Positions 42,553 to 50,503 of a stretch of DNA of 64,000 nucleotides are shown here, piece by piece (the first letter of the stretch is position 1; every line of letters starts with the position of its first letter). The translations under genes and the position numbers were made by a program. The notes under the pieces were generated by a model. The model worked only from the letters and a program-made list of their open reading frames with translations. It was not told the DNA's origin and searched no databases. The DNA comes from Lachnospiraceae bacterium oral taxon 096 (GTDB taxonomy: Bacteria; Bacillota; Clostridia; Lachnospirales; Lachnospiraceae): the NCBI GenBank assembly GCA_018141845.1, contig CP073340.1:769001-833000 (forward strand), written 5' to 3'.

Positions 42553-42882
42553 TCAAAGCATGTTATAATATCTTTTTACATACTCTATAAACTCATATAT
42601 ATCTTTAGATACCTCTTCCATTTCAAATGATCCTAGTGCTCCTAAATCATTTTTATATATGGTATCGTCCGAGTCCTTTTTTATAAAGAAAGCCAAATCT
42701 CCATCTTGACCTATCATAAAAAATTCAAGCTCATATTCTTCTACTTCATATGTGGTATTTCTTTCTTCTAAATCTCTCTTTTCATACAGAATAATTCCTG
42801 TATTTTCTACTGGAAACCCGTCACTTCCTTCAATCTCTTTTAAAAACTTTTCATACATTTTAGGAAGATTTGTGTTATACAT
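42553..42882 (-). CDS. SUKH (SMI1/KNR4) superfamily immunity protein
   Basis: This 109-residue acidic protein has the SUKH pattern: an N-terminal helix, YELEFFMIGQDGDLAFFIKK (the IGxDGxxxxF core), IYKNDLGALG, and a final helix SKDIYEFIEYVKRYY. SUKH proteins neutralise secreted nuclease and other contact-dependent toxins. It is the first gene of the minus-strand cluster, 25 nt before the CbrC gene. No toxin gene is present in the window. Confidence 0.8.
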   Translation of the reverse strand: MYNTNLPKMYEKFLKEIEGSDGFPVENTGIILYEKRDLEERNTTYEVEEYELEFFMIGQDGDLAFFIKKDSDDTIYKNDLGALGSFEMEEVSKDIYEFIEYVKRYYNML

Positions 42883-42929
42883 AATCTGCGCCTCCTCATA
42901 TAATCAAGTGTTTTTTTATTGAAAATTCA

Positions 42930-43355
42930 AGGTTTTTCAACCTTTCATATCTCAGTGAATAAGCCACAGCTATGAGCATTTCGATGTATCAGGTACTGAA
43001 ATAGTGGTTAAAAGGTATACGAAATAAAACGTCATTGATTTCCGCTTTACTGGCCTTGTGTATACCCATCCCTCTATGGCAGCTAACCTCCTATATCCAC
43101 CAGGATCATCTCTGTCTCCAGAGATCCTAACTTCCTTCGTCCTGCCTGCCCATAACCAGGGTGTCAGCTATGCTCCTTAACGGGGTCATATGCCCCATGG
43201 TGACTATTTCTGCCGACTACTGGCTCATTCTTTGTATTATTGATTACTGACTCGCTTCCTGTTCCAGCACTGTGATCAGTGGACGTTATCTGTTACATTC
43301 TGCTTGTTCCAGTGGCTGTCCACATGACAGCCTCCATTATAGTTACTTGTCTTTC
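42930..43355 (-). ncRNA. Noncoding right end of IS110 #3, candidate bridge RNA
   Basis: More than 400 nt without a gene follow the transposase on the minus strand. The stretch contains stems such as AGGATC.TCTCT/AGAGATCCT (about 43110-43135) and GGGGTCATATGCCCC (about 43178-43192), plus GTGGAC/GTCCAC (about 43280-43322). A long noncoding segment downstream of the transposase is the arrangement of the IS1111 group of IS110 elements. The exact end near 42930-42960 is not resolved. Confidence 0.45.
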
Positions 43356-44648
43356 TTACGCAGCCTGTAGATAAACTGCCGGTCTCTTGATGTCACTGAC
43401 CATCTTTTTCGGATCATAATCCACACCTTTTGTCAGCATTGCATAAAAGACACGTATCAGCTTGGCTGCAATCGCCATAAGTGACTGCATTTTCTTCAAC
43501 GGATTCAGCCTTCTGGTTGTGTAATAATTATGGAGTTCTCTGAACTCCGGGTTCTTCGCTACAAGCGACATTGCAACCTCAAAGAGCAGGTATCTGAGTC
43601 TCTTTCGACCTCGTCTGCTTATTGTTGTCTCGCCCTTGTGCTTTCCCGAACTACTTTCAACCAATGCCAACCCTGCAAGCTTCTGCAGTTCTTTCGGCGT
43701 GTTAAAACGGCTGATATCACCTACTTCAGCAAGGAATCCTGACACTGTCTTGATTCCCACACCTTTGATTTCCAACAGCTTCTCAGCCATCGGAATCTGC
43801 TTTGCCAACCCTTCAATCAGAGTCATAACTTCCTGAAGACGTATGTTTCTGGATTCATAATCCTCCAGAAGCATTCGGATTTCCATTCTTGCAGATACTG
43901 CTCCTTCTTTGCTTCCGACGCTGTGCTCTGCAGCTTCTATCAGGGTCTTCGCCCTCGCTTTTCCAACTGCTCTTAACTTCGCATCACGCCAGATTTGGTT
44001 CACTCCATCGATACCTAATGTCAGGATATCTTCAGGGAGTGGTGCTGCTTTAAGGATTAGCATTCCGCTCTTGGCATCTGGATTTCCGTATACCGTTTTA
44101 TATTCAGGAAAATATATATTGAACCAACGACTGATCCTGTTTTGAATTCTTGTAAGTTCCGCCTGTAACTGGAATCTTATGTTTGATGCTGTTCTAAGAT
44201 CAGCGTAAACACCATCCGGCAGGTATGGGATCATGTAACGTCCCTCTCTAACTAATCCTGCTATAACTTTCGGATCCTTACGGTCATTTTTAGTTGGATT
44301 ATTGTCATCGAGTTCTTTTGATTTTTTCACATGGTGAGGATTTACAAGAACCAGTTTCATTTCATTATCCTGTAGAAACTTTCCAAGATTGAACCAGTAA
44401 TGCCCGATCGGTTCCATACCTGGAACCACCTTATCCTTCTCATGTCTTTCTTTGAGATCCAGGATCCATTCCTTAAGTGTCACAAATCCAGTCTCTGTGT
44501 TACTAAATTTAAAAGGTTTCTTTGAATACTCAATTCCGCTGTAATCAAAAGCTCTGGCGTAGTGCGTCTCACTTCCGACATCAATCCCAAGTACCAAAGT
44601 TTTTTCTGTAATAGCTTCAATTTTTGCGTTCTGTGTGTTAGACTTCAT
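43356..44648 (-). CDS. IS110-family transposase (IS1111-like layout)
   Basis: This 430-residue DEDD recombinase has VLGIDVGSETHYARAFDYSG, VVPGMEPIGHYWFNLG, NDRKDPKVIAGLVREG, and in the Transposase_20 domain EIKGVGIKTVSGFLAEVGDI, LAGLALVESSSGKHKGETTI, and RGRKRLRYLLFEVAM. The frame is intact. The ATG at 44648 begins the conserved part. An upstream in-frame ATG at 44726 adds 26 residues without similarity. It is distinct from the other two IS110 transposases in the window. Confidence 0.93.
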   Translation of the reverse strand: MKSNTQNAKIEAITEKTLVLGIDVGSETHYARAFDYSGIEYSKKPFKFSNTETGFVTLKEWILDLKERHEKDKVVPGMEPIGHYWFNLGKFLQDNEMKLVLVNPHHVKKSKELDDNNPTKNDRKDPKVIAGLVREGRYMIPYLPDGVYADLRTASNIRFQLQAELTRIQNRISRWFNIYFPEYKTVYGNPDAKSGMLILKAAPLPEDILTLGIDGVNQIWRDAKLRAVGKARAKTLIEAAEHSVGSKEGAVSARMEIRMLLEDYESRNIRLQEVMTLIEGLAKQIPMAEKLLEIKGVGIKTVSGFLAEVGDISRFNTPKELQKLAGLALVESSSGKHKGETTISRRGRKRLRYLLFEVAMSLVAKNPEFRELHNYYTTRRLNPLKKMQSLMAIAAKLIRVFYAMLTKGVDYDPKKMVSDIKRPAVYLQAA

Positions 44649-45186
44649 TGTAGATACTTCTCTGTTTAATAAGATTGTTACTAACCTGCCAGTCAGTAGT
44701 CTTATTGTACTCTGAGGTATTTTCAATTTTCAGCATCCACGTTTTTTATTATACAGGAAGCTCCTTATATGTACATAATAGCGTACGCTTTTATTTTTTT
44801 CAATAATAATCCGACAAAAAAGCCGAAAAGTCTTGTCATTCAGTTGAAAAGAGCGTAACCAGAATACCTTGACACTCCCCACAGCTTGCGCAGGGGGTTA
44901 CGACCATCAGAAGCCTTCTAAATAACTTTTCGATGCACAGGCGATAAAATATGCTATAATATGTATATAGGAAATCCTATGAATTTCTCAAGTATGAGAA
45001 GAATTACACTCTTTTAAAGAATAGCCCTAATGATAAGGCCTTAAATTCCAATCAACATAACAGTCATATTGGAAAGCAAAACAATCAAAATTTTGTACAT
45101 ATCCCTTATGGACAGTTCACATCCGATTATTGCTGTTTTACTTGCAGGTCTTTGCACAATCATAAAGTAGGAAGAGGGGATAACAT
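44649..45186. other. Long intergenic stretch: IS110 left end and TnpB relic
   Basis: This stretch holds the short upstream end of IS110 #3, a hairpin-like CTCCCC...GGGGG segment near 44886-44910 that resembles an IS605 left end, the TnpB relic, and a GGGGA ribosome site for the ATC hydrolase. No intact gene is seen. Confidence 0.55.
44946..45118 (+). pseudogene. Doubly deleted relic of the tnpB element
   Basis: Three pieces of the 31.5-kb TnpB element are fused here: its promoter region (TATAAT...GGAAATCCTAT), the stretch matching 31792-31866, and the stretch matching 32530-32595. About 165 bp and 670 bp between them are missing. Identity is very high within the pieces, so the decay is recent. 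It can encode nothing functional. Confidence 0.85.
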
Positions 45187-45828
45187 ATGAGTATGCCGTT
45201 TAATGAGATTACATGGATGATGATGTCCTATGTAATCAAGAAACCATTGCAAAATAAGTATGGAAAGGCAGCTGCGAAGCAGTATATCAAAAAAGCAAAA
45301 CCGATCTGTAAACAGATGTTTAAAGATGTGGATGATATCGGAAAAGGAAATCCAATGCAGGGAAATATCTACGGTGCATTTCCACTCATGGCAATTTGGA
45401 AAGCCGCAGATGGAGCAATTACGCCGGAAGATTATGCAGTCGTGATCAAAGAAATGATGGATAAGCCGATTGTAAAGAAACATATGTCACACGGAAATTT
45501 CAATAATCCGGATGATAGAAAGAAACTAAAGGAAAAATTCATTGCAAACAAAAAATGGGTTGATGAACATCCCCAATACAAAGATTACACTTGGGACTTT
45601 AACTTTGATGAAAATAAACCAGAGTATGGGGCTTACTATCACTTTACAAGATGCCCGTTAAATACATTTGCAAGAAAGTATGGATTTTTAGAGATTCTTC
45701 CAGTGATGTGTAATATGGATTATCTTACAGCAAATCTAATGCATGCCACACTGCACAGAGAACATACATTAGCCACTGGCGGTAAGCTTTGTGATTATTG
45801 GTTTGTTGGAGATGAGCATCATGAATGA
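45187..45828 (+). CDS. L-2-amino-thiazoline-4-carboxylic acid hydrolase family protein
   Basis: This 213-residue protein matches the ATC hydrolase family (PF14196), whose founding member opens the ring of 2-aminothiazoline-4-carboxylate on the way to L-cysteine. Recognisable parts are WMMMSYVIKKPLQNKYGKAAA, FTRCPLNTFARKYGFLEILPVMCNMDY and the end HTLATGGKLCDYWFV. In Clostridia the substrate may differ. It is isolated, downstream of the TnpB relic, and may have lost its original promoter. Confidence 0.85.
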   Translation: MSMPFNEITWMMMSYVIKKPLQNKYGKAAAKQYIKKAKPICKQMFKDVDDIGKGNPMQGNIYGAFPLMAIWKAADGAITPEDYAVVIKEMMDKPIVKKHMSHGNFNNPDDRKKLKEKFIANKKWVDEHPQYKDYTWDFNFDENKPEYGAYYHFTRCPLNTFARKYGFLEILPVMCNMDYLTANLMHATLHREHTLATGGKLCDYWFVGDEHHE

Positions 45829-45876
45829 GAATGAGATAGACAAAGCAATCCACGGCATTTTAGGAGGAAAAACATT

Positions 45877-46332
45877 ATGATAAAAATCTGTTTCGTCTGT
45901 CATGGCAATATTTGTCGCTCCACAATGGCGGAGAGTGTAATGACCTATTTGGTAAAGCGTGTGCATCAAGAAAAAAATATTGTGATTGCGTCAGCGGGGA
46001 CGAGCAATGAAGAATGTGGGAGTCCAGTGCACCATGGGACGAGGGAGGAACTCAAAAAAAGGCATATTCCATGTGTGGAGCACAGGGCAAGACAGCTCAC
46101 AGAGAGTGACTATGGGGAGTATGATTATCTGATCTGTATGGACAAGCAAAATATTAGAAATGTTCATCGCATTGTTGGAGAGGATGTTTGCAAAAAGGTC
46201 CATTTATTGCTTAGCTTTGCAGGAAGAGAGAATATTGAAGTCGCCGATCCTTGGTATACAGGAGATTTTGAAGAGGCATTTGAAGACATTTGGGAGGGAT
46301 GTACAGGGCTTTTGACAGAAATTTTGCACTAA
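45877..46332 (+). CDS. Low-molecular-weight protein tyrosine phosphatase
   Basis: This 151-residue phosphatase has the N-terminal P-loop VCHGNICRSTMAE (CX5R) and the general acid in EVADPWYTGDFEEAF (DPW). Length and order are those of the LMW-PTP family. It begins 48 nt after the ATC hydrolase stop with GGAGG upstream. Targets are unknown. Such enzymes often act on tyrosine kinases of capsule export or on phospho-arginine. Confidence 0.94.
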   Translation: MIKICFVCHGNICRSTMAESVMTYLVKRVHQEKNIVIASAGTSNEECGSPVHHGTREELKKRHIPCVEHRARQLTESDYGEYDYLICMDKQNIRNVHRIVGEDVCKKVHLLLSFAGRENIEVADPWYTGDFEEAFEDIWEGCTGLLTEILH

Positions 46333-46416
46333 AGATTGTGGATAAAGATTGCCGAAAATGGCTTTTTGCATTAAAATAGAAGTCATAGATAAAGTTTTGA
46401 CGCAGAGAGGAAAATA

Positions 46417-47055
46417 ATGCTAGGGAAGACACATTTTTCGGTGGGAATGGCCGCAGGGATTGCTATTTGTAGACCACAGACAATGCCGATGTTAATTGCA
46501 GGTGCAGGGCTTGCTGCTTTTGGAGGAACAATTTGTGATATTGATGTTGAGACATCGGATGCACATGAACAGGTAGATCGGATGTTAGTGGTGGCGGTTA
46601 TCATGGTTGCTGCAGTGGTCGTGATGGATTTTATTTTTCGAGTGGGAATTTATCGTCGATTGATGGCCAATAGCAATATTGCACGGGTGATTATTGGGTC
46701 GTTGGCTTTTTTGATGATTTGTGCCTTTGGAAAGGAACAACCGCATCGGTCGTTTATGCACTCATTTTTGGCATTGGCAATGCTGAGTATTTGTGTATAC
46801 ATTATTTTTCCTGATATGACGCCATACTTTATGGTTGGGTTTATGTCGCATATGTTTATTGATGTCTTTAATCGAAAGAGGGAGAAGTTTTTTTGGCCTG
46901 TAGGGAAGGGATTTTGCCTACACTGGTGTTCAGCCAATGGGATAGTGAACAAGATCTTATTTTATGTATCAACGATGGCCGTTGTGTTGTTTGTACTTAC
47001 TTCAAGACCAGTATTTCACATGGCAGATGCATTGCTCGGTTTTCTACATCGATAG
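46417..47055 (+). CDS. YdjM-like membrane-bound metal-dependent hydrolase (DUF457)
   Basis: This 212-residue membrane protein starts MLGKTHFSVGMAAGIAI, the typical opening with the conserved His. It contains GGTICDIDVETSDAHEQVD and HRSFMHSFLALAML, then SHMFIDVFN, which supply the Asp and His residues of the YdjM/DUF457 family. Several hydrophobic helices are visible. Function is unknown. The E. coli homologue is SOS-regulated. Confidence 0.9.
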   Translation: MLGKTHFSVGMAAGIAICRPQTMPMLIAGAGLAAFGGTICDIDVETSDAHEQVDRMLVVAVIMVAAVVVMDFIFRVGIYRRLMANSNIARVIIGSLAFLMICAFGKEQPHRSFMHSFLALAMLSICVYIIFPDMTPYFMVGFMSHMFIDVFNRKREKFFWPVGKGFCLHWCSANGIVNKILFYVSTMAVVLFVLTSRPVFHMADALLGFLHR

Positions 47056-47079
47056 ACGAAGTAAAAAAGGGGGAATTGG

Positions 47080-48159
47080 ATGAGAGCAATAAAAATAGCA
47101 TTTGCCTATGTGGGCGTCATTATTGGAGCTGGATTGTCGTCGGGGCAGGATATTATGCAATATTTCCTAAGTTTTGGAAGAAAGGGACTGATGGGTATTG
47201 TGGTCTTGGGGATACTCAATACATTGTTTGGACTGGTGACCATTACCTTGGGGAGTTATTTTCAGGCAAAGCATCATGACGATGTACTGAAAGAAATTGC
47301 ACCAACACCTATTCGAAAGTTAATTGATATTACTTTAGTGTTTACAGGGTTTGCGATGTCCTTTGTAATGATTGCAGGAGCAGGGTCAAATTTGCGTCAG
47401 CAATTTCATCTTCCATTTTTTGTGGGTGGATTCGTTTGCTCGGCACTTATTATTGTTGTTGCCTTTTTGGATTTTGAACGCATTTTGGAAGTTATTGGTG
47501 TCTTTACTCCATTGATTGTCATTATGATTGCAATTATTACTGTGTATACCTTTGTGGGAAAGAGCTATGACTATGCAAGACTGGATGAGGTGGCAAAGAG
47601 CATTCGACCGGCAACCAACAATGTGGTCGTTTCCGTGATTAATTACTTCGCTCTCTGTGCAGTCAATGGTGTGTCGATGGCCTTTGTTATGGGTGGTTCC
47701 GAAAAGAGAATTAAGGAAGCAAAAATTGGTGGTGCCTTGGGTGGATTTATTGTGGGATTGATTGTGATCGCAGCAGCATCTTCACTATTTGCCCATTTGG
47801 ACATCGTTAAGGATGCCGATATTCCAATGCTTGTCATTGTCAATCGCATCAATAAAATTTTTGCCCTGATCTATGCCATCACTATTTTTGCCTTGATCTT
47901 TAATACAACATTTAGTTTGTACTTTGCGACAGCAAGAAGATTTGATGGTGGAAGTGTCAATAAGATGCGGATAATCTTGATTGCACTGGTTGTATTGGGA
48001 TATATTTGTAGTTTCTTTGGATTTAAGACATTGGTATCGATTATGTATCCAATTCTTGGATATATGGGAATTATTATTGTTATTGTCTTGGGCATTGCCT
48101 GGGTGAGATTGTCAAAGGACATTTCTGAAAAACAATCTTTGCAGGCAAAGTCAAATTAG
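47080..48159 (+). CDS. YkvI family membrane protein (APC superfamily)
   Basis: This 359-residue protein has ten to eleven membrane segments. It starts IAFAYVGVIIGAGLSSGQDIMQYF, which is the LeuT-fold unwound-helix motif of the YkvI family. ITLVFTGFAMSFVMIAGAG also matches. The cargo is not known. It starts 25 nt after the YdjM-like gene and ends at a terminator. Confidence 0.88.
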   Translation: MRAIKIAFAYVGVIIGAGLSSGQDIMQYFLSFGRKGLMGIVVLGILNTLFGLVTITLGSYFQAKHHDDVLKEIAPTPIRKLIDITLVFTGFAMSFVMIAGAGSNLRQQFHLPFFVGGFVCSALIIVVAFLDFERILEVIGVFTPLIVIMIAIITVYTFVGKSYDYARLDEVAKSIRPATNNVVVSVINYFALCAVNGVSMAFVMGGSEKRIKEAKIGGALGGFIVGLIVIAAASSLFAHLDIVKDADIPMLVIVNRINKIFALIYAITIFALIFNTTFSLYFATARRFDGGSVNKMRIILIALVVLGYICSFFGFKTLVSIMYPILGYMGIIIVIVLGIAWVRLSKDISEKQSLQAKSN

Positions 48160-48171
48160 AAAGGTAAGGGA

Positions 48172-48198
48172 TGTGCAGTCGATGGCTGCACATTTTTT
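48172..48198 (+). terminator. Intrinsic terminator
   Basis: TGTGCAG/CTGCACA stem with T6, 12 nt after the YkvI stop and just before the CinA-like gene. Confidence 0.75.
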
Positions 48199-48223
48199 AT
48201 ATGGAGAAGGGAGTTTAGAAAGG

Positions 48224-48793
48224 ATGGAAACCATGAAAGCCATGAAAACCATGAAAACCATGATAGATTTTAAACACTTTGAAGAAAAAGTAAGAGAAGA
48301 TTATGCAAATTTGACTAGGACTTTGATTCAAAGAAATAAAACGATAACGACAATGGAGAGTGCGACGGGCGGACAGATTGCATCACTGATCACAGACACG
48401 GAGGGAGCATCTCAAATTATAAAGGGTGCAATGGTGACCTACTCTAATGAAGCAAAAATAAAAATGGGTGTGCCAAAAGAGGTGATTGAAAAGTATTCTG
48501 TCTACTCGAAGGAGACAGCAGAGGAAATGGCACTGTCCTGCAAAAGGTTTTATCAGGCAGATATTGGTGTGGGTGTGACAGGGACGATGGGAAATATTGA
48601 TCCCGAAAATCGAGAAAATTCTGAGTTAGGAAAGGTCTATTTTGCCATTGCAACAGAGAGAGGAGTAAAAAGTTTTGATCTTGAAATCAAACCACAGCCC
48701 TCTCGTCTATCCTATAAGATGATGGTAGCAGAAAATATTTATATTCATCTGATACAAATCTTGACAGATGAAAGGGAATGCAGTATTCTATAA
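48224..48793 (+). CDS. CinA C-terminal domain protein (nicotinamide-nucleotide amidohydrolase type)
   Basis: The product matches the stand-alone CinA C-terminal/PncC domain: TITTMESATGGQIASLITDTEG, VTYSNEAKIKMGV, YSVYSKETAEEMA, GVGVTGTMGN and GKVYFAIA. The usual ESCTGG reads ESATGG here. PncC deamidates NMN in pyridine-nucleotide recycling. The start is uncertain: five in-frame ATGs are set 9 nt apart (48224, 48233, 48242, 48251, 48260) in a tandem ATGAAAACC repeat, with AAAGG only before the first. Confidence 0.88.
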   Translation: METMKAMKTMKTMIDFKHFEEKVREDYANLTRTLIQRNKTITTMESATGGQIASLITDTEGASQIIKGAMVTYSNEAKIKMGVPKEVIEKYSVYSKETAEEMALSCKRFYQADIGVGVTGTMGNIDPENRENSELGKVYFAIATERGVKSFDLEIKPQPSRLSYKMMVAENIYIHLIQILTDERECSIL

Positions 48794-48862
48794 ATAATTA
48801 AGCAATTATTTAATTGTTTATAATATACAATGAATCTATGAAATATCTGGAGGGAATCAAAG

Positions 48863-49081
48863 ATGAAGAAAAGTTATAAAATTGATGTAGACTGTGCAAA
48901 TTGTGCATTAAAGATGGAAGATGCAGCAAAAAAGACGGAGGGAGTTTTGGATGCGTCTGTGAGCTTTATGACATTAAAGATGAAGGTGGAATTCGCTGAG
49001 GGTGCCAATCCACAGGAAGTAATGGAGAGGGTGAGAGAAAATTGCAAGAAGGCAGAAGCTGATTGCGAAATCTTCTTATAG
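48863..49081 (+). CDS. Heavy-metal-associated domain protein (CopZ-like)
   Basis: This 72-residue single HMA domain has the metal site DCANCALKME (CXXC) and a ferredoxin-like pattern (VDASVSFMTLKMKVEF-type strands: LDASVSFMTLKMKVEFAEG). It resembles the N-terminal metal-binding domain of P-type cation ATPases, but no ATPase follows in the window. It is a probable metallochaperone. GGAGGGAAT precedes the ATG. Confidence 0.88.
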   Translation: MKKSYKIDVDCANCALKMEDAAKKTEGVLDASVSFMTLKMKVEFAEGANPQEVMERVRENCKKAEADCEIFL

Positions 49082-49195
49082 GAAATAAGATTTACTAAAT
49101 TGTAAGTAAATTAAAAAAATAATTACTTTACCAATCCTTATTTTGTGCTATGATATAATCTTGAGTAGTGATTTTAGAAATAAGGAGGAAGGAAA

Positions 49196-50389
49196 GTGAC
49201 ACAGACAAAATCAAGAATAATGTCCTTTGTAATGGCAATGTTTGCATTTTTGGTCGTCTTTGTGATGGGACCGAAATTGACAGCACAGGCCAGTGTGACA
49301 CCAAATATCTCGACACAGCTTTTTTATTCACAGAGCGGTTGGGCTGATTGGAAGAAGGCAAAGGAGTTAGCATATCAACAGGGGCAGGGCACTCCATCAG
49401 CAGTTCGTGTTGCCATCGAAGGACAGCCAAGCTATATGACAGGAACGGTTCGCTATTCTATAAATTCTAGCGGACAGGGCTGGTTAGATTGGGTAGAAAA
49501 TGGTGCAGAGATCGGTGCTGCCGATCAAAATGGTGCACCAATGGAAGCAATTAAGATGGAAGTCAACGGACAATTGGCATTTCACTATGATGTGTACTAC
49601 AAGGTATATCAAAATAAGGAATGGTCTGATTGGAAGAAGAATGGAGAGGTTGCTGGCACAGAGGGCAAGGGACTTCAAATCGAAGGACTTGCTGTGGCCA
49701 TGACAAGAAAGGGTGCACCAGCACCAGCAGATAATGTCTTTGGTTCAAAGAACTTAGGTTCATTTGATCCATCAAGGCCAATGGTTGCACTTACCTTTGA
49801 TGATGGTCCAAAGAGAGCTAACACAGAGAGAATTTTAACTGTATTGGAAAAGTACAATGCACGAGCAACATTCTTTATGGTTGGAAAGAGTGTGGATGAT
49901 CACTCAAAGGATCTCTTGGAGAGAATGGTAAGAGATGGGGATGAACTTGGAAATCACACTTATGATCACAAGCAGTTGACGAAGTTGACACCTGAGCAAG
50001 TGGAAAAGGAAATTATGACCACCAGCGAAAATATTTACAAGGCTGTTGGTCAATATCCGACAGTAATGCGTCCACCATATGGCGACTTAAACAAGAATAT
50101 TCAGGGACAGATCAATGGTCTTGGTTACCCTGTCATTATCTGGTCTTTGGATACACTCGATTGGAAGACAAGAAATACACAGTCAACGATCAATGCGATT
50201 TTAAACAATATCAAGGATGGAGATGTTGTCTTGATGCATGATCTTCAAGATTCTACTCCAGGTGCTGTGGAAGTGGTTGTTCCAGAGCTAGTTAGAAGAG
50301 GTTATCAACTTGTGACAGTGTCTGAACTTGCAAGCACAAGAGGTGGATTGAAGGCTGGACACAACTATGGTTCATTTCGACCAAAATAA
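49196..50389 (+). CDS. Secreted polysaccharide deacetylase with ChW repeats
   Basis: This 397-residue product has a signal peptide to about residue 32 (LTAQAS). It is followed by Clostridial hydrophobic-W repeats (GWLDWVENGAEIGAADQNG, EWSDWKKNGEVAGTEGKG) and then a NodB deacetylase domain: LTFDDGP, the metal site HTYDH, RPPYGD, WSLDTLDW and VVLMHD. It probably removes acetyl groups from peptidoglycan or another N-acetylglucosamine polymer at the surface. The start is GTG with AAGGAGGAAGG directly upstream. Confidence 0.92.
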   Translation: MTQTKSRIMSFVMAMFAFLVVFVMGPKLTAQASVTPNISTQLFYSQSGWADWKKAKELAYQQGQGTPSAVRVAIEGQPSYMTGTVRYSINSSGQGWLDWVENGAEIGAADQNGAPMEAIKMEVNGQLAFHYDVYYKVYQNKEWSDWKKNGEVAGTEGKGLQIEGLAVAMTRKGAPAPADNVFGSKNLGSFDPSRPMVALTFDDGPKRANTERILTVLEKYNARATFFMVGKSVDDHSKDLLERMVRDGDELGNHTYDHKQLTKLTPEQVEKEIMTTSENIYKAVGQYPTVMRPPYGDLNKNIQGQINGLGYPVIIWSLDTLDWKTRNTQSTINAILNNIKDGDVVLMHDLQDSTPGAVEVVVPELVRRGYQLVTVSELASTRGGLKAGHNYGSFRPK

Positions 50390-50445
50390 AAAATACTAGG
50401 CAAATACAGGGTTTTACGCTACAATAAAACGGAGTAGGCCACAAA

Positions 50446-50476
50446 AAGAGGACAGATGGCATCTGTCCTCTTTTTT
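50446..50476 (+). terminator. Intrinsic terminator
   Basis: AGAGGACAGATG-G-CATCTGTCCTCTT palindrome with a T6 run. Confidence 0.8.
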
Positions 50477-50503
50477 GCTAGTAGAAGAGAAAGGAAGAAG
50501 ATT

